Positions 9,117 to 19,062 are shown, counted from the first letter of the stretch. The stretch is DNA of 64,000 nt from Kuschelorhynchus macadamiae (GCA_030620095.1 JAUTXW010002370.1:1-64000), one strand, 5' to 3'. Made by a program: numbers and translations. The notes: generated by a model not told the origin, from the sequence alone.

Positions 9117-9584
9117 TTAATGAAAAAATAGATTTCCAGTTTGAAATTTGTAATAAAGATAAATAATTAAAATGGTAATGTATAAAAATAATGCAAAGTT
9201 TAATGTAACACTAATGATGGAAAAGTAATAATTTTTGAATCCGTCATAATAATTGGTATGGTTGGGGGTTATAATTTGTAACTGATTATTTTTAAACTCT
9301 AACCTTTCGATCCAATTTGTATCAAAAATAGATCGATTTGGATAATGATACAACATTTTAAAAAATTTACTTGCATTTTCATCTCCATTTATTCGTTCCA
9401 TCCAACTAATTGTACTATTGTTAATTAATCCAATTTTCATAAATTTACAATATTTACTTAGAGTGACGTCTGTTTTATTAGAAAAACATATTTCACACTG
9501 TGTTACGCCAGGGGGATGATGAACATAAAAAACATTTTGGAAAATAAAATAAAGAAGAATGAATTGCAATCTACTGATAGTCAT
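9117..9584 (-). CDS. predicted type I membrane glycoprotein, 155 aa
   Basis: Residues 1-22 (TISRLQFILLYFIFQNVFYV) look like a signal peptide and ~122-147 (IISVTLNFALFLYITILII) like a transmembrane helix, leaving a short tail. The ~100-residue outer part has five separate N-glycosylation sequons (NKT, NST, NAS, NRS, NHT) and three Cys (CEIC, YC). The layout is that of a small surface glycoprotein. It is intact and lies inside the Polinton among accessory ORFs. A role on a virion envelope or in manipulating the host cell surface is possible but unsupported by any recognised family. Confidence 0.55.
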   Translation of the reverse strand: MTISRLQFILLYFIFQNVFYVHHPPGVTQCEICFSNKTDVTLSKYCKFMKIGLINNSTISWMERINGDENASKFFKMLYHYPNRSIFDTNWIERLEFKNNQLQIITPNHTNYYDGFKNYYFSIISVTLNFALFLYITILIIYLYYKFQTGNLFFH

Positions 9585-9760
9585 TGAAACAAATTAATAA
9601 GTATGTTCCAAATTTATTAACATTAAGCAGATACTTTCACCACGAAAGCAAAAGCAGTTGTAAAAAAATAACAGTAAAATACTTAATTTGAAGATATGTA
9701 AAAGTTCATAAATAAGGATATTAATAATATTATATAAAATGTGTAGCTTGAAGACTTATT
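9585..9760. other. non-coding gap
   Basis: AT-rich spacer between the BIR gene remains and the membrane-protein gene; nothing specific seen. Confidence 0.4.
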
Positions 9761-9769
9761 TGGATGGTT

Positions 9770-10053
9770 ACAATTATTCGATTCCTATTTTTCCATAAAC
9801 AGTTATTTAAATCACAATTCCTAGCAAATTTTTTATGCTCCACAATAGGATTATCATAACTTAATCAATCAAAAATTTCAATACCACAATAAAAACATTT
9901 ACAAATATCATTGATTGAAATATAGTAAAAGCCAGCTCCAGCCAACACTTCTGGCCTCAATTTTCCTTTCCATTTCTTAAAAGTGGAAAGTCGTTTTTCA
10001 TATGTTTTAAAATAACTGTTATCAATTTCTTTGTCAAAAGTTTCTAAGCACAT
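9770..10053 (-). pseudogene. BIR-domain (inhibitor-of-apoptosis type) gene, nonsense-interrupted
   Basis: Starts MCLETFDKEIDNSYFKTYEK. RLSTFKKW, LAGAGFYY and DICKCFYCG are signature parts of a baculoviral IAP repeat, a zinc fold that binds caspases or their regulators. The open frame ends with CGIEIFD and a TGA. Beyond it the same frame continues through LSYDNPIVEHKKFARNC, which supplies the His and last Cys ligands, so all four zinc ligands survive. The family has Trp at the stop position, so one G-to-A change explains the break. It lies in the same direction as the polymerase and the accessory cluster. Baculoviruses and some other insect DNA viruses carry such genes to block cell death; capture for the same use is inferred. 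Confidence 0.75.
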
Positions 10054-13000
10054 TTTGTGAAAGGCTTATGAAGACTAACTTTGGTTTCAAAAACAACAAA
10101 TTTAAATACCTTATAATATCCACATAAATATATCTAAATCTTCATGTTCTGCATTCCATTGATACAAAGCAATATCTTGGTGTCCCCAAGCTAATGTATT
10201 AAAACTATAGGGAATTTTATACCGCTTATCGTCTTCAGAACTCAAAGCCAATTTATTAATTAATTCGGTGAAAATTGTGTGTTGTCTAGATCGAAAAACA
10301 TACATTGAACAAAAGGTTTTAGAATGATTTTCAACAACATCTTTATAATGAATAAAATCCAACTGCTTTTTAATGGCACTTTTCTTAACACCTTTTGTTT
10401 TTTTTGTTAAACTATTTTCCGTTTTAATACAATATGCTTTTGCTCCAGTACCAAAGAAAGCAGTAATGGGTTCACCAGCATATTCATCTTTGAATTTTCC
10501 TATAACTGACTTTGTAATAGGCATTTCATGAATATTACCAAATTCGTAATTAGATGTATCAAATTTGTGAATATTTTTTATCATGTCAGAATAAATATTT
10601 GGAGTTGTGACTTCTAAAATGAACGAATTGGTATGGGTGTATAAAAGTGAAATATTTTCCTGATAAAGAGGTTTTAAAAAATTATAAAAAAAATCGTACA
10701 TGACAGTTTTAGATATATCTAATATTGAGAAGCCTACATATATTGGTTTATTGTAAGTAACTTGAATCTTTTGCATTTGAATAGCTACCAAGTTTTCAGA
10801 AAATATTGTTAAGTCCTAGAAATATGGTTTTGCAATTAAATTCTCAGCACCATCTTTTCTTCTATTTTTTTCCCACTCTGTAACAAGTCTTACGTCAATT
10901 CTCCTATCAACATTTTCCATAGTCTTGCCATACATATTATTAATTGCCAACTTGTAAGTATTACGATCAAATTCATTCTTTGAATCATTTCTTAATCTTG
11001 AATTCAAACTGTAAAACTCTATAAACTTTAGTCAACTTGAGTCCATGTTCCAAATATTGTTTTAATAACTGATACTGAATAACATATTATGCATTTAGAA
11101 TTTGGCGGTTTAAAGTTTTCAGGACAAAACGGAAAATCGTTATGATAGGAATGTAGACTTGTAGAATATTCTAAATCAACTTCTAAAACATATCCCTTAT
11201 TAGATTTTTTAGAAATATTCATAATATTTAAATCGTTGATTTCTATATCTGTTAACCAAACAAAATCTCCCGTTGGAATGTGCCGTGACATTGCATAACC
11301 ATACAAATTTGTTGCATCATAATAAATTATGTATTTAGTTGGCTTTAAAGGATCAAAATTTAAAAGAAATTATTAGCTTCAGATTTTCTACAAATGCAAG
11401 AGCTCACACCACCGCGAACGCTTTTTTTGAAAAAGTGTATCATATCTGGATCTGTTAACAATTCTAACTCTATTCCAGTATAACGCAAACACGCCTCCCA
11501 GGATAAATCTGGAAAAATGTAAAAATAAGCTGGATCGAGCTCATATGTGGATAAACAAGTGCTTCTAAAATTTTCAAAAATATCTGCCAAAAGTAAAGTA
11601 TCAGAGAGTAAGTAAAGGTCGGAGTATTGACCTAGAGATTCACATTTAAACAATTGCCAAACCTTTACAGCTCTTTGATATTCTGCATCACCGATGTGCT
11701 CATCCGTTAAAGTATTATAAAATTGCTCTTTCTGAGGTAAAGTTGTTTCTTCTAATTTTAAATATTCATCAATATAATTGTAAGGAAATACACCTTTTTG
11801 GCGAATAAGTTTAGATTTTTCTTCATCATTGAAATTTTTTTTTATTTCTTTACATTGTTCATCTTTTAAGCTTTCAGAGAGTTTTGATAAAGAATGGGAT
11901 AGAAATTGAAAAGAATCAATGAACCTTAACGATATATTTTTTTTCTTAGCCTTTTATGTCTTTTTATCAAAATAGTTATCCACATGAATAAGCTTTTCAA
12001 ATGAAATATATTTTTCCTTGTTTTGTGCGATAACTGGTAGTTGTTCTTTGTTTAAGCATAATTTTTTAAGAAATAGATGAGAATCATAATTACGCAAATT
12101 ATGCAATATAACTGAAATAAAGTTAGGTATTCTGTAATTTATGTTGCAGAGTAAATGAGCTGGACCTCTATAAAGACCAGTTATATGAGAATGATCTGCA
12201 ACCCTGTCATTTAAAAGAGGTTTATTACAAATATGACAAACTGTTTCATAGTTATGATAAATTTTGTCCAGTTCGTTCAAAGGAATCATCTTTTTAGGAA
12301 CCTTTAAAAATTTATCGTATATGTTATACACGTCTCTTTCTAAAGAATTTATAAATAGTGTATCACAATTTTGACCTCTATATCTTTCAAATTTAGAATA
12401 ATTATCGTCGAAGGAACATTTAATGTAATAGGCAAATGAATGAGGAATATGTTCATATTGTTTTAAGGTGTATGAAGTATTAGGATTTTTGTCAACATTG
12501 TCATTATTTAAAGGCTTTAAAATGCATTCAAAATCTGCATACACCACGAAAGGAACTTTCATTTGTTTATGATAATTTACAAATTTCAAAATATTATCAT
12601 ATGAATAGTTTCCAAACTTATCTTTTATTAATTCTTTAGAAGGTAGGTTAATTCGTAAATGATCACAATCATAGCTATTGTGTTGTAATAAATTTTCTTC
12701 TGTAGGGAAATATTGTAAACCACCATCGCAAATATATTTTTTTCCGTGATGTTTAGAAATTTGTGCAGAAACTAGTTTTGATAAATCTTTAATATAGCAA
12801 TAATGAAAAGTTTTTTCATCATCATCACTTATTAACAATAAATTGACATGTTGATTTTTTTTATTCGATGAATAATAAAGTGGACCAATTACTTCATACC
12901 CCTTTTTAGGATTTATAATTTCTAATCCATATACATTAATAGAAATGTTATTTTTTTCTTCAAAAATCTTGATGTTCTTTAGCAACATTGGAAATTCTAT

Positions 13001-13242
13001 ACCTGACATATCCAAAACAGAAGAGTAGTGTGGGTAGGATGAAGTTTCAAAATCTAGTCCGCTTGGTTGGTGAAGAGCAGACACAACTGCCCAAGCGAAG
13101 CAAAAGTTGTCATCATTCCTAATGTTGATCACAGCTTGACGTCTCTTAATCTCTTGAGGAAGTTCGATAAAAGATGAGGCTCTCAGCGGATTGTGCTTGT
13201 TAACATTAATTTCCAAATGAAGTAAATTCATCAAAGCCCATC

Positions 13243-13307
13243 CTGCAACATAAAAATTATAAATTACTTTTTTGTTGCTGTTGTAAAATAGAAAGTAAAT
13301 TCTTTAC
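13243..13307 (-). other. spliceosomal intron 2 of the polymerase gene
   Basis: 65 bp, donor CAG|GTAAAG and acceptor TTGCAG|GA on the minus strand. Joining the flanks keeps the frame (ends in ..GERDS, resumes ..GWALMN), matching the continuous sequence expected in the family. Confidence 0.8.
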
Positions 13308-13760
13308 CTGAATCTCTTTCTCCAAATTCGTCAGCTTTCTGGTCAATAATGGTGCAGATTTGCTTTAAAAGTTCTTGTGTCTGATCTCCCTGGCAAATGA
13401 CTTGGAACGGCGCATTAAAAGATTTGACATCATAGCCGTCGCTGCTGGGGTTAAAATAGAAACCGAACAGTTCCATATTTAGCTTGATACATTTATGTTT
13501 CTGCAGTTCTTGATCTATTAGATGTACAATTTTGTATTCCAAATGTTGAAAATATTCTTTCACATTTATGAAGTTTTGGGGTGAGGAAATCCTATAAGAT
13601 ATTATTCGTTCCTTGAATGCCGACTTGATAATTTCAACACTTTCTTCCAAGCCTATTTTGGAATTGTTCTTGTGCACACTAGATCGAAGATGTCCACCCC
13701 ATAGACTTTGGTTTATATTTTTCTTGCATTCTTTACAATATTTTACAATATTTGTATAAT

Positions 13761-13818
13761 CTATAAATTAAGAAAAAATATTTTACAAAATAAAACATGA
13801 AAAATAAAATGTTCTTAC
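13761..13818 (-). other. spliceosomal intron 1 of the polymerase gene
   Basis: 58 bp, donor AAAG|GTAAGA and acceptor TTTATAG|AT on the minus strand. It separates the two C2H2 fingers, and splicing preserves the reading frame across the junction. Confidence 0.7.
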
Positions 13819-13936
13819 CTTTAATAAGGTTTGGTTGTTTCAACTAACTAGTGAGTGTTGTGGAAACATGTTTTTTAATATGTCGCAATAAATTATCCTT
13901 TTTAGTGAAGACTTTATTACATGTTACACACTTATG

Positions 13937-14106
13937 CATTTTTGAAGTTTTCTAGATAATAATAATGAAATTAATATTGTGCATTTTTATTTGGTTATAG
14001 TCAAATTTTGAAAAAAGAAATTGCATTTTTGAAGTTTTCTGGATAATAATAAAATTAATATTGTGCATTTTTATTTAGTTATAGTCAAATTTTGAAAAAA
14101 GCAATA
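13937..14106. repeat. two-copy tandem duplication, ~86 bp unit
   Basis: 13937-14022 and 14023-14106 share GCATTTTTGAAGTTTTCT...TTATAGTCAAATTTTGAAAA with a few differences. The duplication begins at the polymerase start codon, so the polymerase 5' leader and its first codon are partly duplicated. Confidence 0.88.
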
Positions 14107-14141
14107 GAAATTAATTGACTTTATGAATCCATTTTTTCAAA

Positions 14142-14949
14142 TCAGTCAACTAATTTGTCAAAGACCTGTTTAACATAATTCATCGTACTTGCTTCTCCCT
14201 GTTTAATTGTGATCAAATCAGTTAAATTTTGAATAGTGAAACCCAGACACTTAAGGTTTGCTACTTGTTTTTTATATTTTTTATTAATTTTAATTTTCCT
14301 TTTAATAATAAATGATGGTTTCGAAATTGAATTTTGCTCAACTGGTGAATTATTAAGAGAAATATCCGAAGTTAAATTTGCTTCAATTTGTTTTTCTTGC
14401 GAATCAGAATTTACAATATCATATGGTGAATTAATAGGAGATATAGCCGAACTTAAAATTTTGATCAATTTGTTCTTCTTCCTAATCAGAATTTTCACTA
14501 AACAAAAAGGGAGAGCAAATTGGTCTCGGAGAATTAATTGGCGATTTTAATGTTAAATAATTTGGATTAGATTTTTGAAAACAAACAATATCCTCATAGC
14601 TAGAATTTTCGAATTGATTTTCGTCAATGTCATTCAGTTCTTCAAGAGTTTGTTTAGTTTTTAGTGTAATTAAGTCCGTTTTGTTGTCAATAATGTCATT
14701 AAGATCGTTAAGAGTTTGTTGTTGAGTAGCTGTAAATAAATATTTTTCGTTGTTGTGTTTGTTGGCATTATTCTGAACTTGGCTATTGTAAATAATTTCA
14801 TTCAAGTCCTGAATAGTTTGTTGTTGACTAGTTGTAAATACGTCTGTTTCATTGTTTTGTTGGTTTGCAAAATTTTGCATTTGAGTACATGTGTATAAGT
14901 CAAAGTCATTGTCAATTATTTTGCTACTCGATGCCAAAAAATTGTCCAT
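14142..14949 (-). pseudogene. unrecognised Polinton gene with QQQT-DLND repeats, frameshifted
   Basis: The likely start is MDNFLASSSKIIDNDFDL at 14949; an upstream in-frame Met would only add a hydrophobic stretch from AT-rich leader. The protein is acidic and Asn/Gln-rich with three related repeats, QQQTIQDLNEII, QQQTLNDLNDII and TKQTLEELNDID, and two SPINSP motifs. A stop at 14482-14484 with a one-frame shift leads into a second part (to 14142) with a basic patch (IKRKIKINKKYKK) and a hydrophobic C-terminus (GFTIQNLTDLITI). The order of parts suggests one gene of about 265 codons. No known family; it may be a disordered adaptor with short linear motifs. Confidence 0.45.
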
Positions 14950-15365
14950 TATGAAAAAAATTGTAATAACAAATAAAATACCAAATAAAAGTGTCCCAAA
15001 TATAAATAAAAATGTCACCAATATAAATAAGAATTAAATTTTGCCAACTAAAACTGTTAGAAATATAAATAAAAATTAAAAAAATTTCCAAATAGACACA
15101 ATGAAAACACCAGAAAACTCGCGAGCCCTGCACAGTGTGAATGCAGAAATCAATTGCATTCGTCTCTTCGCTGAGGCGATTTTATATGAAAAAGTTGATC
15201 ACATATGTCCTACTTAAAGTTGAACGACAACCACTTTCCCAAGCCGAGCAACGACCTTACCCCCACCCTTCCCCCCGCCTTTCCCCCTCCCTCCCTTCCT
15301 CCTCCCCCCGGATCCCTGAATTCCCGAGACTCAAATCCCGGCTCCCCAATTACAGGCTACCCTTT
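14950..15365. other. non-coding region, AT-rich then C-rich
   Basis: An AT-rich leader with several TATAAATAAAAAT-like repeats (14985-15075) is followed by C-rich DNA at 15255-15320. No convincing gene is seen. Confidence 0.4.
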
Positions 15366-15980
15366 TCAGGTTAAGTTAGGCTAGGTTAGGTTAAAAAAGA
15401 AGAAAGGAAAAAAAAGGAGAAGGAAGGAAAAAGGAGAAGGAAGGAAAAAGAAGAAGGAAGGAAAAAGAAGAAAAAGAAAAAAGGAGAAAGAAGAAAGGGA
15501 GAGAAAAAGAAGAAAAAGAAAAAAAGGAGAAAGAAGGAAGGGAGAGAAAAAAAGGAGAAAGAAGGATGGGAGAGACGGGGGATCTTAGGTTAGGTTAGGT
15601 TAAAAAAAAGAAAGGAAAAAAAAGGTATAGGAAGGAAAAAGGAGAAAGAAGGAAAAAGGAGAAAGAAGGAAAAGGAGAAGGAAGGAAAAAGGAGAAGGAA
15701 GGAAAAAGAAGAAAAAGAAAAAAGGAGAAAGAAGGAAGGGAGAGAAAGAAGATGGGGTGAGGGTGGGGGGTTAAGGGGGATCTTAGGTTAGGTTAGGTTA
15801 GATTAAAAAAGAAGAAATGAAAAAAAGGAGTAGGAAGGAAAAAGGAGAAGGAAGGAAAAAGGAGTAAAAAAAAGGAGAAAGAAGGAAGGGAGAGAAAGGA
15901 GATGGGGTGAGGGTGGAGGGGGTCTTCCCCGTTATGGGGGGGTTGGCGGAGCGGGTAAAGTGACAGAAAAAGGGACAGTG
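15366..15980. repeat. purine-rich tandem array with TTAGG-like motifs
   Basis: Three units start with CTTAGGTTAGGTTAGGTTA-like motifs (near 15370, 15582 and 15779; spacing about 200-215 bp). Each continues with 150-190 bp of almost pure A/G (GGAAAAAGGAGAAGGAAGG and similar). TTAGG is the usual insect telomere unit, but here only about three to four units occur per block. No open frame of substance lies in it. Confidence 0.85.
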
Positions 15981-16039
15981 AAAAAAAAAAAACAACTCTG
16001 TTGGATCTGACAGTGATATCACGCAGGTAGTGAAAGTGG

Positions 16040-16194
16040 TGGTCGATGGGATATATACTTCAGAACAACCACTCGGTGATCATATAGTATCATTCGCTGT
16101 CGCAATATCAGTTGTCGCTATTATTTATAACTTATAATAACATTTTTTTTTTTTTTTCATCAGATATATCTATCTAAATCTAAAGCTCCTAACG
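16040..16194 (+). promoter_or_regulatory. candidate promoter of the acidic Cys/His gene
   Basis: A TATATAC box (about 16050) precedes ATCAGTTGTC (about 16107), which resembles the CAGT start-site motif of insect and insect-virus early genes. A T run leads into the ATG at 16195. The spacing of about 58 bp is longer than usual, so the assignment is tentative. Confidence 0.25.
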
Positions 16195-16827
16195 ATGGCA
16201 GAAAATATGATTGGAAACGCTGCCCAAATTGAAGAAAATAATATGGAGGTCGCCGCTCAAATTGAAGAAAGAGAAGAAATTTTTATTAACTTGGAAGGCG
16301 ATTCCATCAGTTTTAAACATTTATTTTTGGACAAATCATCTAGGCTTGTTAGAAGATCATTCTTGTTTAACATCGACATTAATTATATTGAGGAGGAAGA
16401 AGAAGAGGAGGAGGAAGAAGAGGTGGAGGAAGATGACCAGGAAATTGACGAAAGAGTGGACATGGATGAACAACTGCTAAATTTAGGAACCGAGGCTGAC
16501 GTAAAAGTAAGCAAGTTTAGGGCTAGTAAATTATTTAATAATTTTGAAGAAAAAGATGTATGTGTTATACAAAGCTACACTAAAATTGAAAGTCGAAGAC
16601 TAGGAACATTTGCTATTTGCCTTCCTTGTAGTGCAATTCACATGAGATATTTACGGAGAGGGGAGTCCGATCATGTGAACTGCCACTACAAAAGAGCTTA
16701 TGTTGTTAGTGCTTCTGATTTACATTGTGCTATTTGTAGGATACATCTTTTTCTCCTAATTCCTGAACATGCTTGCTTTTACTGCAATAAAATTGAAAAA
16801 CAAAGAGATAGAAGATTATGTCGTTAA
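16195..16827 (+). CDS. acidic Cys/His-rich protein, 210 aa, intact
   Basis: One of the longest unbroken accessory frames in the Polinton. It starts MAENMIGNAAQIEENNMEVA with a short internal duplication (AAQIEE twice). Residues ~67-85 are an almost pure Glu run. The C-terminal 75 residues hold many paired Cys/His: CLPC..H, DHVNCH, HCAICRIH and HACFYCNK, which suggests one or two zinc-binding units. It lies in plus orientation beside the RING gene, which is on the minus strand. I know no matching family; a regulatory or host-interaction protein is the best guess. Confidence 0.5.
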   Translation: MAENMIGNAAQIEENNMEVAAQIEEREEIFINLEGDSISFKHLFLDKSSRLVRRSFLFNIDINYIEEEEEEEEEEEVEEDDQEIDERVDMDEQLLNLGTEADVKVSKFRASKLFNNFEEKDVCVIQSYTKIESRRLGTFAICLPCSAIHMRYLRRGESDHVNCHYKRAYVVSASDLHCAICRIHLFLLIPEHACFYCNKIEKQRDRRLCR

Positions 16828-17518
16828 ATATTAATATTAAGCATAGTTTGTAAAGGTGAAGTGTACATTATTTTAACAATATTAATTTTAAATATAGGTT
16901 ATAAACGTAATGGGTAGATAATGTCAAAAATATTAATTTTAAAAAATGTCAACTGTTACTATAAGCGGTTATATATTTTCAGTGCTATATGCAAAATACT
17001 TCTTTTTATTCTAACATCTGCCCCTGTATTTTTTTTTATTGCAACAAGAACGAAAAATGAAATAGCTAATTATATGTAAAAATAATGTGTAGATTATGTA
17101 AACTGCCACTATAAGCGCTCATATATTAGCATAAAATTTTGTTAACGCTTGTTTTTGTATTAAATTGAGTTTTCTCTTACTTGATGCAAATTATATTAAT
17201 ATTATTAGTATAATTGAAAAATAATAACTTTTAATTTCCACTGTCTATTTTAAAAATGTTAAACCATAACAATTGTTTTGTTATTTAATGTGAAAATTAG
17301 TATGTATTTAAAATCTTCTTGGAACATTGTTGTTTTAATATAGGAAAAGGAAAAAAATATATTATTATATTATTATTAGTATAATTAAAAAATAATAACT
17401 TTTAATTTCCACTGTTTATTTTAAAATGTCAAACCATAACAATTAGTATGTATTAAAACACTTAAAGAATATTGTCGTTTCAATATAGGAAAAGGAAAAG
17501 GAAAAACTGTGTGTCAAT

Positions 17519-17553
<35 letters not shown>

Positions 17554-17580
17554 CATTTACTTTTTACAAATTTATTTGAC
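16828..17580. repeat. AT-rich non-coding region with a two-copy repeat
   Basis: About 17203-17360 and 17377-17505 are two diverged copies of a block containing AATAATAACTTTTAATTTCC and ATAGGAAAAGGAAAA. A shorter repeat (ACTATAAGCG) occurs at 16958 and 17110. A (TA)n run lies at 17522-17552. No gene seen. Confidence 0.75.
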
Positions 17581-17687
17581 CAGAGTTTTCACAAACACAA
17601 ATTATGAAAAATATTATCCTCTTTTTAAAACTACAACAAAAAGATGTCTTTACATCTTTGAAGATTTGTACCAAATAGTAATATCTA

Positions 17688-18004
17688 GTGCGACATACAG
17701 GACAATTGTTTACCATTATAGAACAACAATTTTCATCATTCTATCTTAAAATACATTTTAAACAAAAAATGTGGGAACATGTATTTGGTCTACATGAATC
17801 ATAATATTCGGTTATTCCAAAACAAATAGCACAAAACACTTTTTTCTCTTCACTCTCAGTTTTGTTTAAATTTTTTAAAACAATACCATTTTCTTCTTCT
17901 CGAACTAACGGTATAGTTTCTTCTCGAACTCCTGGTATAATTTCTTCGAGGCTAATTGTCTGAAGCGGAATGGATCGATTTCTTTCTCCAACTGATTCAC
18001 TCAT
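17688..18004 (-). pseudogene. RING-finger protein, nonsense-interrupted
   Basis: Starts MSESVGERNRSIPLQTISLE; two related stretches (IPGVREE, IPLVREE) precede the finger. FCAICFG, then TCSHIFCLKC, give C-x2-C and C-x-H-x2-C-x2-C, and after a TAG the same frame provides NNCPVCRT, the last Cys pair. Together they form a complete C3HC4 RING, the E3 ubiquitin-ligase fold. The stop lies where RING proteins often have Trp, so a G-to-A change is likely. It is the last gene before the right terminal repeat. The RING half of an IAP-type system is one possible link with the BIR gene at 9.8-10.05 kb, but they are 8 kb apart. Confidence 0.7.
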
Positions 18005-18065
18005 TATAATTCTAATATTATTAATGGATTTATTAAACAGATTTTTTTTCTTTTAACAGTCACTC

Positions 18066-18258
18066 GTACCTTAGCATACTAGAATGATCTTGATGCACCT
18101 ATTTATAAGACTTAAGAATGCAAAATCAAATGTGGGAGGACAAAAAGAAAAAATTAAAAATATGATGCGAATGAGAATAAAAGGGGAGGAAGATAAGAAT
18201 GAGGGACATGAGAGAGAGGAAGAGGAGGAGGGGGAGGCGCTCCCCTATTTTAACTACT
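18066..18258. repeat. Polinton right terminal inverted repeat
   Basis: Reverse complement of 1364-1556 over 193 bp with about seven mismatches and no gaps. Ends ..AACTACT, then TGCAAT. Confidence 0.95.
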
Positions 18259-18264
18259 TGCAAT
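18259..18264. repeat. right 6-bp target-site duplication of the Polinton
   Basis: TGCAAT, identical to 1358-1363. Confidence 0.93.
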
Positions 18265-18508
18265 AAATATAACAAACTCACCGTGTTTTGCGTTTTTTAA
18301 AATTTTTATCAGTTTATTAAAATTTACCTTTTTAATTTTAGGAATCTTTTTCAGTCCCTTAGATTTACCCTACATAATGGAGAAATTGCTAATTTTTGCA
18401 CAAAAATCAAAAATTCAAGTGGGGCGAAACAATGCTTCAGCATGGCCGGTGCTGGAATTTTATAAAAATATAAGAAACAAATGCATTTTGGCAAACATAG
18501 TACTTTCC

Positions 18509-18510
<2 letters not shown>
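18265..18510. other. right half of the repeat disrupted by the Polinton
   Basis: AAATATAACAAACTCACCGT and the ~80 bp that follow match 19131-19205, the continuation of the unoccupied copy. The rest shows no gene. Confidence 0.7.
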
Positions 18511-18830
<320 letters not shown>

Positions 18831-18899
18831 TCATAATTTTTCTTGGTTTGAGGTCAATACATTAACAACAAAATTAGTGTATGTTTTTAAACATATATA

Positions 18900-18955
18900 T
18901 TGTATTTCTAAGGTGACGTTTCAACCATAGGTTTGGTCTTTTTCAAACCTAAAAA
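18900..18955. repeat. Penelope-terminus-like motif
   Basis: On the minus strand GAAAAAGACC, AAACCTATGGTT and GAAACGTCACC follow each other. This is the kind of hairpin plus GAAACGTC that borders Penelope-like elements. No RT is nearby, so it is a remnant. Confidence 0.35.
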
Positions 18956-19062
18956 TTTGTTTAGCACTATTTTTTTATCAGTTTATAAAATATTAAAAAT
19001 TTAGGACTTACCATACTACACATATTTAATTAACATTTTAAAACTATTGTGGACGTTTATTA

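Larger units (their letters stand above)
10111..13939 (-). pseudogene. Polinton protein-primed DNA polymerase B, spliced, degenerate
   Basis: A family B, protein-primed polymerase with N-terminal C2H2 fingers. Exon 1 (13819-13939) encodes HKCVTCNKVFTKKDNLLRH; exon 2 (13308-13760) encodes a second finger (YCKECKKNINQSLWGGHLR) and the conserved pre-exonuclease region; exon 3 starts at 13242. Exonuclease motifs: VYADFECIL (Exo I), LHNLRNYDSHLF (Exo II), YSDLYLLSDTLLLADIF (Exo III). Polymerase motifs: DATNLYGYAM (A), YKLAINNMYGKTMEN (B) and, for motif C, YTHTNS where both catalytic Asp of YTDTDS are replaced. A Cys/His segment (CHICNKPLL, VADHSHITG) lies between Exo I and II. Breaks: a TAG in exon 1 (codon 32) and frameshifts near 11950, 11380, 11030 and 10810. 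Confidence 0.88.
1364..18258. mobile_element. Polinton/Maverick DNA transposon, complete ends, 16,895 bp
   Basis: The element is bounded by matching 193-bp inverted repeats that begin with AG and by a 6-bp target duplication, both diagnostic of Polintons. It carries the hallmark gene set: retroviral-type integrase with chromodomain, protein-primed DNA polymerase B, adenain-like cysteine protease, packaging ATPase, and capsid protein. Polintons replicate and probably form virions using these proteins. In this copy the integrase, polymerase, ATPase, protease and capsid genes all carry stops, frameshifts, deletions or lost catalytic residues, so it is a fossil. By eye the two end repeats differ at about 7 of 193 positions. 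Accessory genes (BIR, RING, a glycoprotein-like protein, an acidic Cys/His protein) lie between the core genes. Confidence 0.95.

Noticed and set aside
9770..10053. BIR gene as a host IAP exon
   Set aside because: It lies well inside the Polinton borders between polymerase and accessory genes, with no splice signals nearby.
15141..15374. Pro/Ser-rich frame of 77 codons
   Set aside because: It comes from a C-rich low-complexity stretch; no start context or homology is visible.
15366..15980. TTAGG motifs as a real telomere or interstitial telomere
   Set aside because: Only three to four units per block, embedded in a longer ~200-bp repeat inside a transposon.
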